From: Dicyema japonicum
Lineage: Eukaryota > Dicyemida > Rhombozoa > Dicyemidae
Length of the DNA: 64,000 nt
Assembly: GCA_011109175.1 (NCBI GenBank)
Contig: RDEW01000008.1
Span: forward strand, 408,369 to 472,368
Reading direction: 5' to 3'
In this document: positions 46,067-60,449 of the stretch, one piece after another
Numbering within the stretch: the stretch's first letter is position 1
Layout of the letters: every line of letters begins with the position of its first letter
The notes under the pieces: generated by a model
Told to the model about the DNA's origin: nothing
Databases searched by the model: none
The model's input: only the letters and a program-made list of their open reading frames with translations
Translations under genes and position numbers: made by a program

Positions 46067-46668
46067 TTTTCTTTGTTTTTTTCAATTTGGTGTCTTTTTG
46101 TTTTTACCATTTTAATTTTTTTGTTATTAATTATGGTAGCCAACCAGAATAGACTTGTGTCTTTTGTCAGTTGTCCTTTTTTGTTGTTAAACCGTTGTAT
46201 GTCGGACAAGATTTTTTGAAGTCTTAACTCTAAATACTTGTGTCTTATGAATAATATTTATGAACTCTTAGACACATTTTTTAAGTAAGCGGTTTTGTTA
46301 GTCAGTATGTACTTTTCTACAGCTTATCTGTTGCCATGTTAATCACTTTTATATTAAGTAGAACAATTCAATGTTTTGTTGAAACATGGATTATCTGACA
46401 ATCCTTTTAAATTTATATGGAAATGATTTTTACATAAATATTTTGGAATTTCAAACATTAGACATAACATAAGTATACTAATTATTCAGAGGTATTTAAG
46501 GGGTTGACAATAATGCGCATTTCCTTACAGATCAGTGGAAATCCGTTGTCAATTCTGAGAGTTGTTGACTTTGTGTTTATTAATAAATTGTTATAATTGA
46601 TTATTGCTATTGATTGAATTTTCAATGACATTTTTTGGTGAGCATCAATTATTATTAAAAATTAAAAA
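46067..46668. other. Intergenic, downstream of CDK10
   Basis: AT-rich non-coding sequence. Nothing identifiable before the LINE-A remnant. Confidence 0.4.
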
Positions 46669-47340
46669 TCACTGACATATTAAATAACTACATAGCCGTT
46701 GGGTGATTCCGGCCGCCTCGAGTAGCCATCTCATTCTTGCTCTGTGTTCTTTTCGGGTTCCAACGCATTTCCGGATTGGGCGGGGGTTTCTAACTTTTTT
46801 GGAAGGTAGTATGGCTCCGGTTTTCCTCACTAATTCCTCAAAAGGTGTAGGGTTTAGAAGTGTCCAAGAAAACCTTTGCAAAGCCTTACTGGCCATTTTT
46901 TGAAAAGTATTGATTTTTTCTATATTCCTGTTTGATAGGTTGGTTCCCCATGCAGCACACCCGTAAGACGGTTGAATATACTGCACGTAGAGCGAGTCCA
47001 AGTTTAAGTTGAAACACTCATTATATTGTCGAAGGAGTGTTTTAACAAAATTTAGCTTTCGTTGTGCCGAAGAGATGACGTTGTCGATGTGTTTGCTGAA
47101 GGTCAAGAGTGGGTCGTAAGTTACGCCCAGTATCTTGACCGAGTTGGTCGTGGGGAATGAGATTCCATTTATGGTTACACATGGAGCGGAGTTTGTCAAT
47201 CTTCTGTTTGTTGTGAAAATTGTTGTATAAGACTTTTCGGACTTGTATGTAAAATGTTCAGATCGTCCAATGAAGCTTGTATCCGGTAAGCAGCAGTATT
47301 AACGCACTGGTCTTTGACTGCGACTGAGAAAGTATGATTT
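46669..47340 (-). pseudogene. LINE-A fragment, C-terminal half
   Basis: Reverse strand: EKSYTTIFTTNRRLTNSAP, then ISFPTTNSVKILGVTYDPLL, TFSKHIDNVISSAQRKL, YVQYIQPSYGCAAWGTNL, RFSWTLLNPTPFEELVRKTG, RPIRKCVGTRKEHRARMRWL then LEAAGIT. Apart from shifts upstream of 47199, this is the best-preserved C-terminus of the family. 5'-truncated. Confidence 0.82.
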
Positions 47341-48849
47341 TTTATCGAAAGAACTGGAATCAATACACCATGCGAAAGTGAGGATTGTCCCAATAATACT
47401 GACTTGAGATGGATTGATAACCTCACATTCGCGGGAACATTCCAGATCTCTAAACATAAGCGAAATAACCTATACGTATATTCAATCATTGGTTAAACGT
47501 AAAACTTTTGAGTCGATGATTGTTTCATACAGGAATAAGACCGGTTTTGTCCAAAGAACTCAGGAGCTAAAGAAGAAAATAAATAATATCTAGATGGATA
47601 ACAAAGACTCTCAGGACAACGGACAAGCAACTGGATTGTTCAGAACCGATATTTGTGATGACTTAGAGAGTGGTGGAGAACTGAAACACTAAATTGCTCG
47701 AAGAAAAGGCGTTTTTGATAAAAAGAAATATTTCTAACTAAATTATGAACATTAATTTTGTAACAATAAATCAGTTATTAAAAAATAAATAAAACCTGGC
47801 TAATTTAAATTATTTTAAATTAATTTTTAGAATCTTTGGGGTTTGTCAGTGTTTGGAATGTTTAGGGTTATTTAAATTATTAGGGTTTTGGAGTCAAGAT
47901 TTTTTAGGTTTTAGATCATTGTTGGGAATGATATGTTTACTGTCTGAATGATAGTAATAGTGCTTTGTTAAGTTTCGATTCTTAATGGAGATTATTCAGA
48001 ATAGTGAATTATAATCTTGAATTTCTCTATTTTTATGTTTCACAGTCACCATTATAGACAACTTTGTAATCCTTGAGATGTACTCTTTTCCCACCTTCTT
48101 TGAATTCTCAACAGAGTCTGGAAGATGCCATGTGCCGAAAGTCACTTGGGGATCTACTGCTATCATCTAACCAACACTACCGTTGTTTGTTGTTTGAGGC
48201 GTCTTCCGAAAATGGAACCTGGCACAACGCTACTCTAGGAGGAGTCTTGGATACCTTGGATGATGTGCTTTCTACGTATCATAAGACATTCATACAATTA
48301 ACTTTTAGACTCGCCTTATACACGAACATTCCCAGAACAACGATAGGTCCGTGCTTTCACGTGTTAAGCGGAGCACCAGGCACATACGTCCATAACATGA
48401 TACTTAAATTGGTAATAATTAATTAAGGAAAAAGTGAGAAAATGGTTATATAGCGACCACCTGACTGAGTGAATATTCCCTCTCAGAATGGCGAGATTCG
48501 CTTAAATAACCAGCAGCGCTCATGGAGATTTCCTGATCGTGTAAAAAGTCCGATTCCTTAGACGACTCAAAAATTCCAGCGTCGCAAACGCAAGGAACCA
48601 GACGTCTAAAAGGTGTGTGGAACAAACAAAAAATCATTGGGTAGCACCAATTACTTTACCCATTTAACCTCTCGGCCTTCACAGCGGCCGAACTGGCTCC
48701 AGATGCTATCTGGGGTAGGTTGCAAGGGGCAAACGTTTCAGTGCAAGTAACAGGAGGTTTCTCGCCTTCAAAGGGTAAGATATGGTCGTTTCCTGTCACG
48801 CCTGCAAAGACCGACTAGTTCGAGCATGGAGGGGTGTCAGACAGCATTA
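47341..48849. other. Unassigned region with scattered open frames
   Basis: A forward frame at 48073-48426 (SLEDAMCRKSLGDLLLSS, LGGVLDTLDDVLSTYHKTF) and a reverse frame at 48637-48446 (DAGIFESSKESDFLHDQEIS) have no recognised homology. The latter may belong to the LINE-B element to its right. 47594-47692 holds a 32-codon frame of no clear meaning. Confidence 0.3.
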
Positions 48850-49640
48850 AAATCTCGCCTAACGATTTCATTTAAGGCCATGTGTATAAGAGTTCAGCCT
48901 GCAGGGAGAGAAATGTCTACTGCGTATTCCAAGCCCTCCGAGTCTTACCGGGTCTGTGACTTGATTCCATGAGTAATCCTCGAACCGGACGTTGAAGATA
49001 CCCTTCGCCGTTCGTACGGAAAATCCCATCAACCTGTGGGAGTTGGACACACTGGGTGATGTAGGGAGCAGTCCTCAGGACAAATGAAAGTCTCTGTACG
49101 TTGAGGCTGTTCTTTAGGAGGAATAATGATGTAAGCAAGTCAAGCAGACACAGGCGGTCTAGAGTCTCTTCGAGTAACAGTCGTTTTTCATGTATAGCTT
49201 TCCCCATTGCGTACATGGTGATTGTTATCCGAGGAATATAAGGTTTTATCATGGGTGAAAATACTTTTAGGTATTAAATTCGAGAAAGATGACACAGCTT
49301 TTGAATACTTCTTTTCCCAAAGTCCACAATTGTAGACTTCGTATTTAGTGGAATTTAATTCCAGTCCAGCTTTTAACAGTCCTGGAAGTATCACCTCCAA
49401 ATCCTGGAAAATTGTATTTGGGAGTCCTCCGAGGTCTACATTATTCAGACACCATAAGAGTGAGCGCGAAAGTTTGGTGATTCTTTCGACTGCAAGACAG
49501 AACAACAGAGACCAAGGGGATATCCTTGTTGTACTCCGGAATATGAAGAAATTACGTAGTCCCTCAAAAGTAAAAAATGAAGGTAGACTATAAGATTGAT
49601 TCACAGATTCGAGAATATTAGGGAATCTTTCCATACACGC
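48850..49640 (-). pseudogene. LINE-B fragment: RT palm to thumb
   Basis: Reverse strand frames encode SPWSLLFCLAVERITKLSRS (equivalent to PxxxLLFC), VDLGGLPNTIFQDLEVILPG, LLKAGLELNSTKYEVYNCG, and later VTDPVRLGGLGIRS, which aligns with the GVGMRS stretch at the start of the 28-29 kb LINE-B piece. The two copies therefore cover adjoining parts of the same element. Stops and frameshifts throughout. Confidence 0.68.
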
Positions 49641-51399
49641 CTCCAGACGTTCTAGTTAGACAAGGACATGCCCCCAGTAATCTTCTATACTGCGGTGTAG
49701 GAATGTTCTCACTGAATGACAGCAGCCTCGCATCCCAGGCAAACACCGACACTTACTGTGTTGGGTTCAAGAATTGTGTGATGAGTGGAATAGAATGTCT
49801 GAGGGAATCATAGCAGCCAATCTCCTGAAGATTAACCCGACCGATACCGGATTACTTTGCCGCCTTTCTTATTGAAGGCTATCAAATTGGCGGAGAAAAG
49901 GACGTTATTTTATTTATTAGCCCCAAACTTACAATCTTTGGTAAGCCCAGCACAAACAGTCACAACTAATCAAGGAACCCATTACGTCTGTTTGGCCGAC
50001 CAAATGCATCTTCCAATAGTCTATTAAAAGCCTCCGAGAAGAAATGGAGAAGTAAGTCCACCCTCTTCCATTTTCGTTGCATGTCCTACTGTCTCGGTCA
50101 TCACTTCATTCTTTAGCGGAAGAGTTTTCATAATGGAAAATCTTTACCAGTGAATTTGGACAAGGAGAAGATAGGAGGATGTGTGGTGCAAAAGGATTCG
50201 TCGCCTCACGGGTGGGATCTGTTTGACAAGAAGTGACCTTCGATGAAAACTTCATCTTTCAGATTCTAACCCACGACAGTCTGATCCGACGTTCAGTCAG
50301 AAGGTTTCATTTATTGGGGTAATTTAACAAATTTAAAAACAATAATAAATTATATATGTGGAATCACGATAGGTTAACACATTTCTTATAAAACACTTCG
50401 CAAACTGACCCCATTTAGAATGGCATCTTCATCTAAGAAGAGGAAAACTTCAATAAAGACGGGTATTTCAAGAAAAATGTAGACTATAGTACTTTTGGCT
50501 TCTCCTCTGTATCTTTCATTTTCACTTCCAACCGTCCATATTATCTTAAATAATTAGTCACGTGCTGGTGTTTAAGAGTTAAAAATAAAAATAGTTGAAT
50601 TTATAATGACAGTGACATTCACCATCGATTTCTAAAAACTAATCATTCAGTTAGGCAATTATACAAGTTCGGAGTCTTTAGTAACCTTGACCTATGAGCT
50701 TTTTATACACGAAATATTCTAGTAGATATTGAATTGTGTCAACTCGCTCTATTTCGCTCATTAAAGCCTGAAAATCAAAGACATCCTTACCTCATATATT
50801 CACACAATGATCCTATACGTACCTCCTCAAAACGCATCCTTGACTGATTCCTCCTACGCACACGGTAATGTTTGAACTGATTACTTTGTTTTATTTATGA
50901 TCAACCCCAAAGTTTGCACACAGGGAATATCGAAAACCGATAGACAAATAGAAAGCAAAATCTGCCTCTCTTGTGGATAAAGTGTCCAATGTGTTAAGAA
51001 GTGAAGTATTGTACAAAAGATGCTCCCTGGACCTCTGATCGGCCTTATCATGAAGAAACTGCGGAGCCTAGCATCAAAAAGGAAAGGTGAGAGATACTAA
51101 TTTCGAGGATCATGCAGACATGGCACAAAATAGGAATTATAGCAGCTATTATTGCAAATCACAGTAGGTCGAATTTCACCATTCCCTTTAGTCACATGGA
51201 ATCGTCTGAGGTAATGTACACGTCTCTGATCATGATCATAGTTGTTTGTTTCTGCTTTCAAATAAATATTAACTTTATTTTGGAAATTATTTCAAAAAAG
51301 TAAACAACTACAAATTTCTAATTATTCTTTTTTAATAATACTCAAAATTATCATTTTGTATTTGTGGTTTCTACATGCACAAAGGATTCAGTTCCTCTT
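49641..51399. other. Unassigned, no confident gene
   Basis: 49680-50300 is GC-richer with short broken frames and is probably decayed retroelement sequence. 50300-51400 is AT-rich. A forward ATG near 50420 opens MASSSKKRKTSIKTGISRKM and then stops; no exon continuation was found. Confidence 0.3.
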
Positions 51400-51530
51400 T
51401 GTATTTCTTCAAATCCTAAGAAACGTCATATGATCCACCCGTCTCAGGAGACGTCCAGTGCCTGGTCGGCTTTCAAAAAAGCAAATCTCTTCCCTACTAG
51501 AATGGAAGGGGGTTCTGGCAATAGACATGA
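51400..51530 (+). repeat. R1 dispersed repeat copy (forward)
   Basis: CTTCAAATCCTAAGAAACGT, TGATCCACCCGTCTCAGGAG, ACGTCCAGTGCCTGGTCGGC and TCTTCCCTACTAGAATGGAA match R1 in order. Confidence 0.75.
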
Positions 51531-51961
51531 ATTGGAACTGATGGTCACTGATATGTTTTAATTAGTTCTCAACCTATTTCTGGTATATTGGGTTATTAAA
51601 TAAAATTCTGCATTGGATGAGATATTCTCGATCATGTGTGAGATATTTTCAACTGTTAGCAGTCATTCGTTTGACGTTAAAAATCCACAATTAAGAATAT
51701 ATAAATATTCATAAAACCATAAATAAAAGTCATCTAGAGACTCAAGAAAACCACTCAGAAACACAACTCAAAACCAATTTCTTTGGTATAACTTCACTAT
51801 TACTGGTCATAAAATATCAGATTTACTAAGGGAGGCCTATATGGATGATTTAGATTTCGAATGACGTCATTTCACATTAAAAATAAGTAATTTTATTACA
51901 AAACAATAATATTATTTATCTGATTCGTCAACTGACTTGTCTATTAAATATTAACGAACAC

Positions 51962-52299
51962 TCAACCTTCCTTGAAAGGTGACTGGATGCTGTCAGTAGA
52001 GGGAGAGATAGAGCTAAAGCTTTTGAATAGACTATCTTTACTCCATCCAGGACTCGAATACCCGCTTGACATAGATTCACGTATTTTCATAATTGAATCG
52101 AGGTTATAATGAATACGAGTTCCTCCCGGTGTGGTAGGGGGACGATGTTGCTTCAATTTTATATTTTCTATGTTTCGTCTAGGACGAGCCCTGACGGATA
52201 TAAATGGGCAATCTAAAATATGCATTATCTATTACCCGCCGATGTTTGGGAATAATTTTTGCTTTTTTGGTACTCCTCCCTTCTATTTTTCTCAGACAT
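51962..52299 (-). CDS. eIF4E-binding protein (4E-BP) homologue
   Basis: Two exons (intron 52213-52235, 23 nt) give 104 residues from ATG 52299. The core RPPTTPGGTRIHYNLDSIMK followed by IRESMSSGYSSPG matches animal 4E-BP, where TTPGGTRI-x-Y-D-x-x-x-L-M-x-x-R-x-S-P is the signature. The TTPGGT threonines correspond to the TOR-dependent phosphorylation site, YxxxxL-hydrophobic is the eIF4E-contact helix, and the SP after it matches the conserved Ser-Pro site. 4E-BPs sequester the cap-binding factor eIF4E until phosphorylated. Here the contact helix is YNLDSIM, with Ile in place of Leu. The N-terminus (MSEKNRREEYQKSKNYSQTS) and Ser-rich C-terminus are divergent, and no FEMDI-type TOS end is seen. 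Confidence 0.8.
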
Positions 52300-52482
52300 T
52301 TGATATTCGTGCGTGAAGTCTTATTTATATGCACTGTTTTGTCTATGACGCACACCCAAAAATGAATTCAAATGTTATACTATTACACCTGTGACGTGTC
52401 TGAATTATTTAACTTTTTATGTCACAAATTCGAGTGAGGGGACCACACATTCTAGCTTTAAACTTTAGTAGACTTTGGATAA

Positions 52483-52809
52483 ATGAAGGACAGACAAGGG
52501 AAATCCTTAGAAAATATGAACTTTAATTCGACAAACCATAAATTGATTGGCCTTTCGAAAGCCACAAAGTTGAAGGACAACACTTTAAAGGAAAATTCCG
52601 AAATATTGGTGACATTAAAAGTAACTCCAATCCATTTTTCTGTATCTGCCAAAAACCTATTTGTCAGTGAATTTTTAGAACATTATACTCTGAAATATAA
52701 AATCACAGATAAGGAAATTATGTTTACCATGAACACTTGGATCAACCATAAATTGATTATCTTTACAAGTCGCAGAATTGGAGTACAAATTGTAATCCAA
52801 AATGTCTAA
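52483..52809 (+). CDS. Unidentified protein, single open frame
   Basis: 108 residues from ATG to TAA without interruption. The N-terminal half is basic (MKDRQGKSLENMNFNSTNHK), the rest alternates hydrophobic and polar residues as in a beta-sandwich (SEILVTLKVTPIHFSVSAKN, HKLIIFTSRRIGVQIVIQNV). An upstream overlapping frame (MSQIRVRGPHILALNFSRL) might be an earlier exon but no clean intron joins the two. It converges on DRC11. Family not recognised. Confidence 0.42.
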   Translation: MKDRQGKSLENMNFNSTNHKLIGLSKATKLKDNTLKENSEILVTLKVTPIHFSVSAKNLFVSEFLEHYTLKYKITDKEIMFTMNTWINHKLIIFTSRRIGVQIVIQNV

Positions 52810-52897
52810 AATGACTAATAAAGCATAAATTTATAAACTCTTAAGTAACCCATAAATTAACATTTGTTATTACCAAATTATTGAAATTGCTAATAAA

Positions 52898-55684
<2,787 letters not shown>

Positions 55685-56785
55685 ATTCCGTTACTATGGA
55701 AACTGCTTACAAATTTAAAGACTTTCTCTCATTCAGCGGTTAATTCTCTAATATAAGGATGAGTCCATTAATTATTCATAATCTTTTTAGAAAAGCAGTC
55801 AAACAAAATATATAACTGTATTGGAGATAGAAGACCCCACAACGACAAGAGGATGCCGGAATCGACGAGGACGGGCATCCATAACGGGTTAGTTTTCTCG
55901 TATCTTGGATGATTTTGAGGCACTTGACAAACTCTAAGCACATGTGGTACTTACAAATACGATTACTTATCTTGGCATCAAATTATACTTGGCAGTCTAC
56001 GACTCTTGTCTCATCGCTATCCACGGACACATTCACAGAGTTAAGTCTTCCACTAACTCTCGAATCAGTCAATTAATAAAGGAAAGGCGCATTCTCAAGA
56101 GCCTTGGAAGATTTCTCACTTATTGGATAAATCCCCACACTCATTGCAGAGAGCGAATGGAAGTTCAACTCAAAAATAAAACACATGACAAAGCTTTAGA
56201 ATTTTGGAGGTGTGACGTTTTCCAAACTAATTCTTCTACCTCACATAGGTCTTATCAATATACAAAAATCATTCACGCAGATTATCAGAGATAATCCTCC
56301 AAGTTTTTTCAATTTTGACTGGACAGATCTCCACCACATTTTATAAGTTTACCCTTAAACAATCACAAACTTTATCTCTTTCCCGTTCCTGCTACCTTCG
56401 AGTCTTTGATAGCATCTCCACCCACTTTATGTTCTGTAAAATTGCCTTACTCCAGGATTTTCCACAACTGGGGATATGGATGTGATTCTTAGAAAAAAGC
56501 ACGTCTTAATCTGAGCATGAGAACTGTGAATACTTAATCAAGCCTAAATTAACTCTTAACCCCTTTCCATGGATTAGAAGATGTGACTATTTGACGTTTC
56601 TTGTTCTTCTTATGTCTCCCGAACTACTCCTATCGTTAATGTACCGCAGAAGAGAAAGAACAAATTACGGTCTTTGCGTAGCGAGATCTGCCAAGAAATT
56701 ATGCGACTAACAAACTCATTAAATAACTAAACTGAAGTGTTCATGCATTGTCAGGTCAAATTCAAAAAAGGAAAGGATAAAAAAC
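55685..56785. other. Spacer between DRC11 and EIPR1, with an unassigned frame
   Basis: A forward frame at 55944-56294 (NTITYLGIKLYLAVYDSCLI, ISQLIKERRILKSLGRF) recalls the YLG(V/I)K element of LINE proteins, but no further motif supports it. The remainder is non-coding. Confidence 0.35.
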
Positions 56786-57858
56786 TCAAATAAGTCCCAA
56801 TTTAACAGCATCAGGTAATCTATTAATGGCAAGTCGACCATCATAACTAAGCGAAGCAAACATCCAGGGATCGGCGGCCGACCACTCAACACAGTAAACA
56901 CTATCCTCGTGATCCTGGTAGGTCTTTAGCAGACAATCCTGACTCATATCCCTAAGCATTATCAGCCATCTTACAGCTCATTGAACTCGTGTTCGTGCAA
57001 AAATAGGTCAGAACAGACGGAAACGATATTATGAAGCAACACAAGACCGTCCGACCCAGCAGAGAGGATGAGTTGGTCGTGGAATTTGTTAAAGTGAGCC
57101 TTCCACAACCAATGAGAGTGGTAAGATACATCCACTAAGGAGACGATGTATTTCTGACGTCCCACAACAACAGATGGCTATCGTCACCACCACGCATGAC
57201 CACGTGGGGACTGTTTGGATTGCTCTCCACACAGAGAACTACTCCTTCTTCTTCGATAACCCACGTGGGTTTATTAGGAATCCTTAAATCTCTTCCTTGG
57301 ATGAATGAATCTCCAGCCATTATGACACACGTAGACGTCATCCATCCACCAGAATAAACCTTTGAATGACCCAGACTGTGAGTTGTTGACTCCGAGCTCA
57401 AATCGAAGATAGAAAGGCCGTTGGAGGAGACAGAAAGGGGTCGTTGGTTGTCCCAATGAGTGCTGCGAGTAAGTCATTATCCACCTGCCTTATTATTCTA
57501 TCTTTCTGTTGCAATATTTGAGCTGAGAAGGTGAGGGATCCTTCCTCCAGGTTGCAGACGGAAGCGTAGAAGACACCTTCACTTTTCCAAGTGATTCCGA
57601 GATGTCCATTGGTGGAGGACGAAAGGTCACATACTTCACCATTGAACGGAATAACTCGTCCTCCGACTCCTTCACCCCATTCGTCAACACTGACCACATG
57701 AATCTGAAGATAAATTTAAAATTTACTTCGTTGGTATAATTTACTGATTCAGTTCCTACGATGAAATGAATTTGATCAGTGTCAGATTGGTCCGAAGTTA
57801 AGGCTCTCGCTTTTTTTTCCAGGCCATATATTAATGATGGAGAATCTGTCAACGACAT
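56786..57858 (-). CDS. EIPR1: EARP and GARP complex-interacting protein 1 (EIPR1/TSSC1), WD40 protein
   Basis: From ATG 57858: [37 protein letters not shown] (then a 23-nt intron), followed by WD repeats with [55 protein letters not shown] then [16 protein letters not shown], and the very conserved end [20 protein letters not shown] then [15 protein letters not shown]. This end is diagnostic for EIPR1, which binds the EARP tethering complex and supports endosomal recycling and dense-core vesicle biogenesis. Size (about 340 residues) is somewhat below the usual 387. One-base frameshifts are needed near 57430 and near 57150; the rest aligns continuously. Confidence 0.92.
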
Positions 57859-57944
57859 AGTCTAATTAAAATTTGAATTTAAATTCGTTCATATGCTAAT
57901 TAATTATTTTAAAATAAAATTATAATGTTTAAAAATTAAACCGA

Positions 57945-58160
57945 ACTCCTCACAACGTGGAATCACTCACTGCCCTTAACCAATTTATCCTTGAAGCCTT
58001 TAACACAAATTCTCGCCACCTCAAAACAGTCGTTTGCTCGATCGATTTACAAAAGGCCTTCGACTCTGTCTCCAAGAAAATCCTAACCCGGAAATTGTTT
58101 GGCTTTTCTGTCAACCCCAATATAAAACTTTGGCTTGCTAACTTCATCAATGGATGAAGG
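57945..58160 (+). pseudogene. LINE-A reverse transcriptase fragment
   Basis: SLTALNQFILEAFNTNSRHL, VVCSIDLQKAFDSVSKKIL, FSVNPNIKLWLANFING matches the fingers/palm start of an RT (catalytic Asp in SIDLQKAFDSV). Short and truncated at both ends. It sits just upstream of the EIPR1 start, so that gene's promoter is confined to about 90 bp or includes LINE sequence. Confidence 0.72.
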
Positions 58161-58175
58161 GCCCGGATATTTATG

Positions 58176-58335
58176 GATATTTATTTTCTGTTCTTAGCCA
58201 GATCCCTCAGTGTGTCCAGGTCGTCAGCAGATGCCAATGTTTTTTTACGGCTTTCAGATTGCCTTGTAAAACGACCGGGAGGGTTTTTCTTGGTCTTCCA
58301 CGAAAGTGTTTTACATCGGAGGATTCTATCTAATC
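58176..58335 (-). repeat. LINE-C C-terminal fragment
   Basis: Reverse complement gives KHFRGRPRKTLPVVLQGNL then KAV, with ADDLDTLRDLAKN after a frameshift. It is nearly the same as RFRGRPRTTLPVVLQNDLKA and DDLDSLRDRAKTR at 37590-37710. About 160 bp, truncated on both sides. Confidence 0.8.
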
Positions 58336-58800
58336 TTGCTTTTAATAATTATTATTAATCCATAATCACAGAGTTAAACTTCCTAACTAAGTGAACCCAG
58401 ACTGACATGGGGGAGGTCCTATCCACGTGGACGAGAGTCCTAGATGGCTCTCCAGAAAGTACATGGAGTTATCTCAAAACTTGAGTGGTTTTTAAGGTAT
58501 TTTGTGATGACTTCATTAGTTAGTTAAGCAACCTCGGCTTCACTAGCTTGCAGGAGGCCAGCAGTTATTAGATAGGACGAATCAGATGTCGGTCGCTCCC
58601 ATAGATATGTCAGTCTGCAGAGCTCTCATTTCCTAATGGTCTCCAATTGGAGGTATCTTAGATTCCCAGTGAAGATGATCAATAGGTTGATCTGAGACAT
58701 ACAGTTATTGTTATTCCTTTAATAATAATTGGTTTTAAAGTAATATATTAATTTTATTATTTAATGTAAAGTATTCAAATAATTATTGCCTAGAAACAAA
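58336..58800. other. Intergenic, upstream of DRC4
   Basis: No gene seen. A GC-richer stretch at 58390-58690 has only broken frames; the last 110 bp before the DRC4 start are AT-rich. Confidence 0.4.
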
Positions 58801-60449
58801 ATGGTATAAAATAATAGTAATCACAGCCTCCAAAAAAGGGAAAAAAGCGAAAGCAGCTGCGCCGGCTGTTATCATGGACGGGACCAGTGTCCAGGATATG
58901 ACCAAAGAACAAGTTTAACTAATTATATTATCGCAGCTGGAAACTCACATTTCACAGCTTCACGAAGAATTAGACAGGGAACGAGAAGAACGGAGCTATT
59001 TTCTATTAGATAAAGATAAAGTCAACGTGTTTTGGCAAATAACCAAAAGACAACTTGAAGAAAAGAAGACAGAACTAAGGAACAAGGACAGGGAACTAGA
59101 GGAGACTGAGGAAAGACATCAAACTGAAATAAAGGTGTTTCTATTGTAGATAGAATAGGTTTACAAACAAAAAGTAAAACATTTGCTATACGAACATCAA
59201 AACAACATTTCCGGGCTGAAGGCTGAAAATATGGTGGGCCTGAACTTGATGAAGGAAGAATACGACAACAACGAAATAAGCTTGATGAACGAAAAGGCTC
59301 AACTCCAAACAAAAGATGAGGGAGGCTGAGCTCTCCTATGAGGACATTATCAAGAATTTAAAGCTGGTTTGGTTTAGGTTTTTATTCAGAGTCGAGATGA
59401 GAGGGAAGCCAAGATGAAAGATACGTTTGATGACGAAATTCGCAAACTCGAAGAAAAGTACACAAAAAAGTTAAAAATTCAACGAGAAGAAATGGATTTG
59501 ACTAGAAAGAACGAGATCAACCAGGTTGAGGAGAGAAAAAACACTCAAATAACAGTGCTCATGAAGAACCACGAGAAAGCTTTCAGTGACATAAAAAACT
59601 ACTACAACGACATAACTCTGAACAATCTAGCCTTAATAAACACTCTCAAGGTACTGTAGTTTTATCACTGGAAGGACGAAATGGAGAAAATGAAGAAAAA
59701 AGAGGACCGGTTGAACAAACAGATGACTGAGGTCCTTAGTGAAAATAAAAGACTTCACGAGCCTCTACAGAAAGCCAAAGAAGACTTGGACGAACTGAAC
59801 AAACAACTAAAGTCCTACAACAAGGACAAAGAGACCCTTGCAGTATTATTCCATATAACCACGAGATCACCAAAAAACAAATCAAAAAGTTAACTGAGGA
59901 ACATCACAAGCTCCAGTATGAGTACGAGGTGATGGAACAGAGATTCACTATAGTAAGGACTTTATGAGATTTGGGTTGCCGACGAAAGAGACTCCCTTTA
60001 TAAGCACTTTGTAAGCGCGATTGAAGAAGTCAGACAAAAGTCAGGACTTAAGAATTTGGTGTTAAACAAAAAATTGGAGGCAATTCAGACTGTTCTTGAA
60101 AAGAAAGATGCTCAATTGGCTGAGATGCTCTCAGCATCCAACTTGGATCCTTCAGCAGTGAATTCGGTTCTTACTAAATTGGAGGTATTTGAATTTGCTT
60201 AATTTTCAGGATGTCCTCGACTCTAAGAATTCGGCAATCAAGGACCTACAAGGCCAACTCGCAAAAATGTGCAAGGTATACCATAAATGTGTTAGTTAGG
60301 CTCACAATGATCTCTCGAATGCATACGAGGCTAAGTTGGAGTTATTTGGAATAAGATCGGACGATTTGGGATTCAGGCCAATCAAAAATTTCCCATTGAA
60401 TAGAAATATCGGTAAAGGACCGGCAGGATTAGTTTCTAAACCGACATAA
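58801..60449 (+). CDS. DRC4: Dynein regulatory complex subunit 4 (GAS8)
   Basis: Ten exons and nine introns: 58804-58826, 58913-58936, 59134-59157, 59367-59389, 59651-59674, 59843-59865, 59953-59974, 60185-60209, 60276-60299. They give exactly 478 residues, the length of human GAS8. Exon 1 is only the ATG. Conserved blocks: [145 protein letters not shown], and the end [11 protein letters not shown]. It is an almost continuous coiled coil. DRC4 anchors the nexin-dynein regulatory complex on doublet microtubules. The seventh intron lacks a proper AG at the position that best fits the alignment. Confidence 0.97.
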
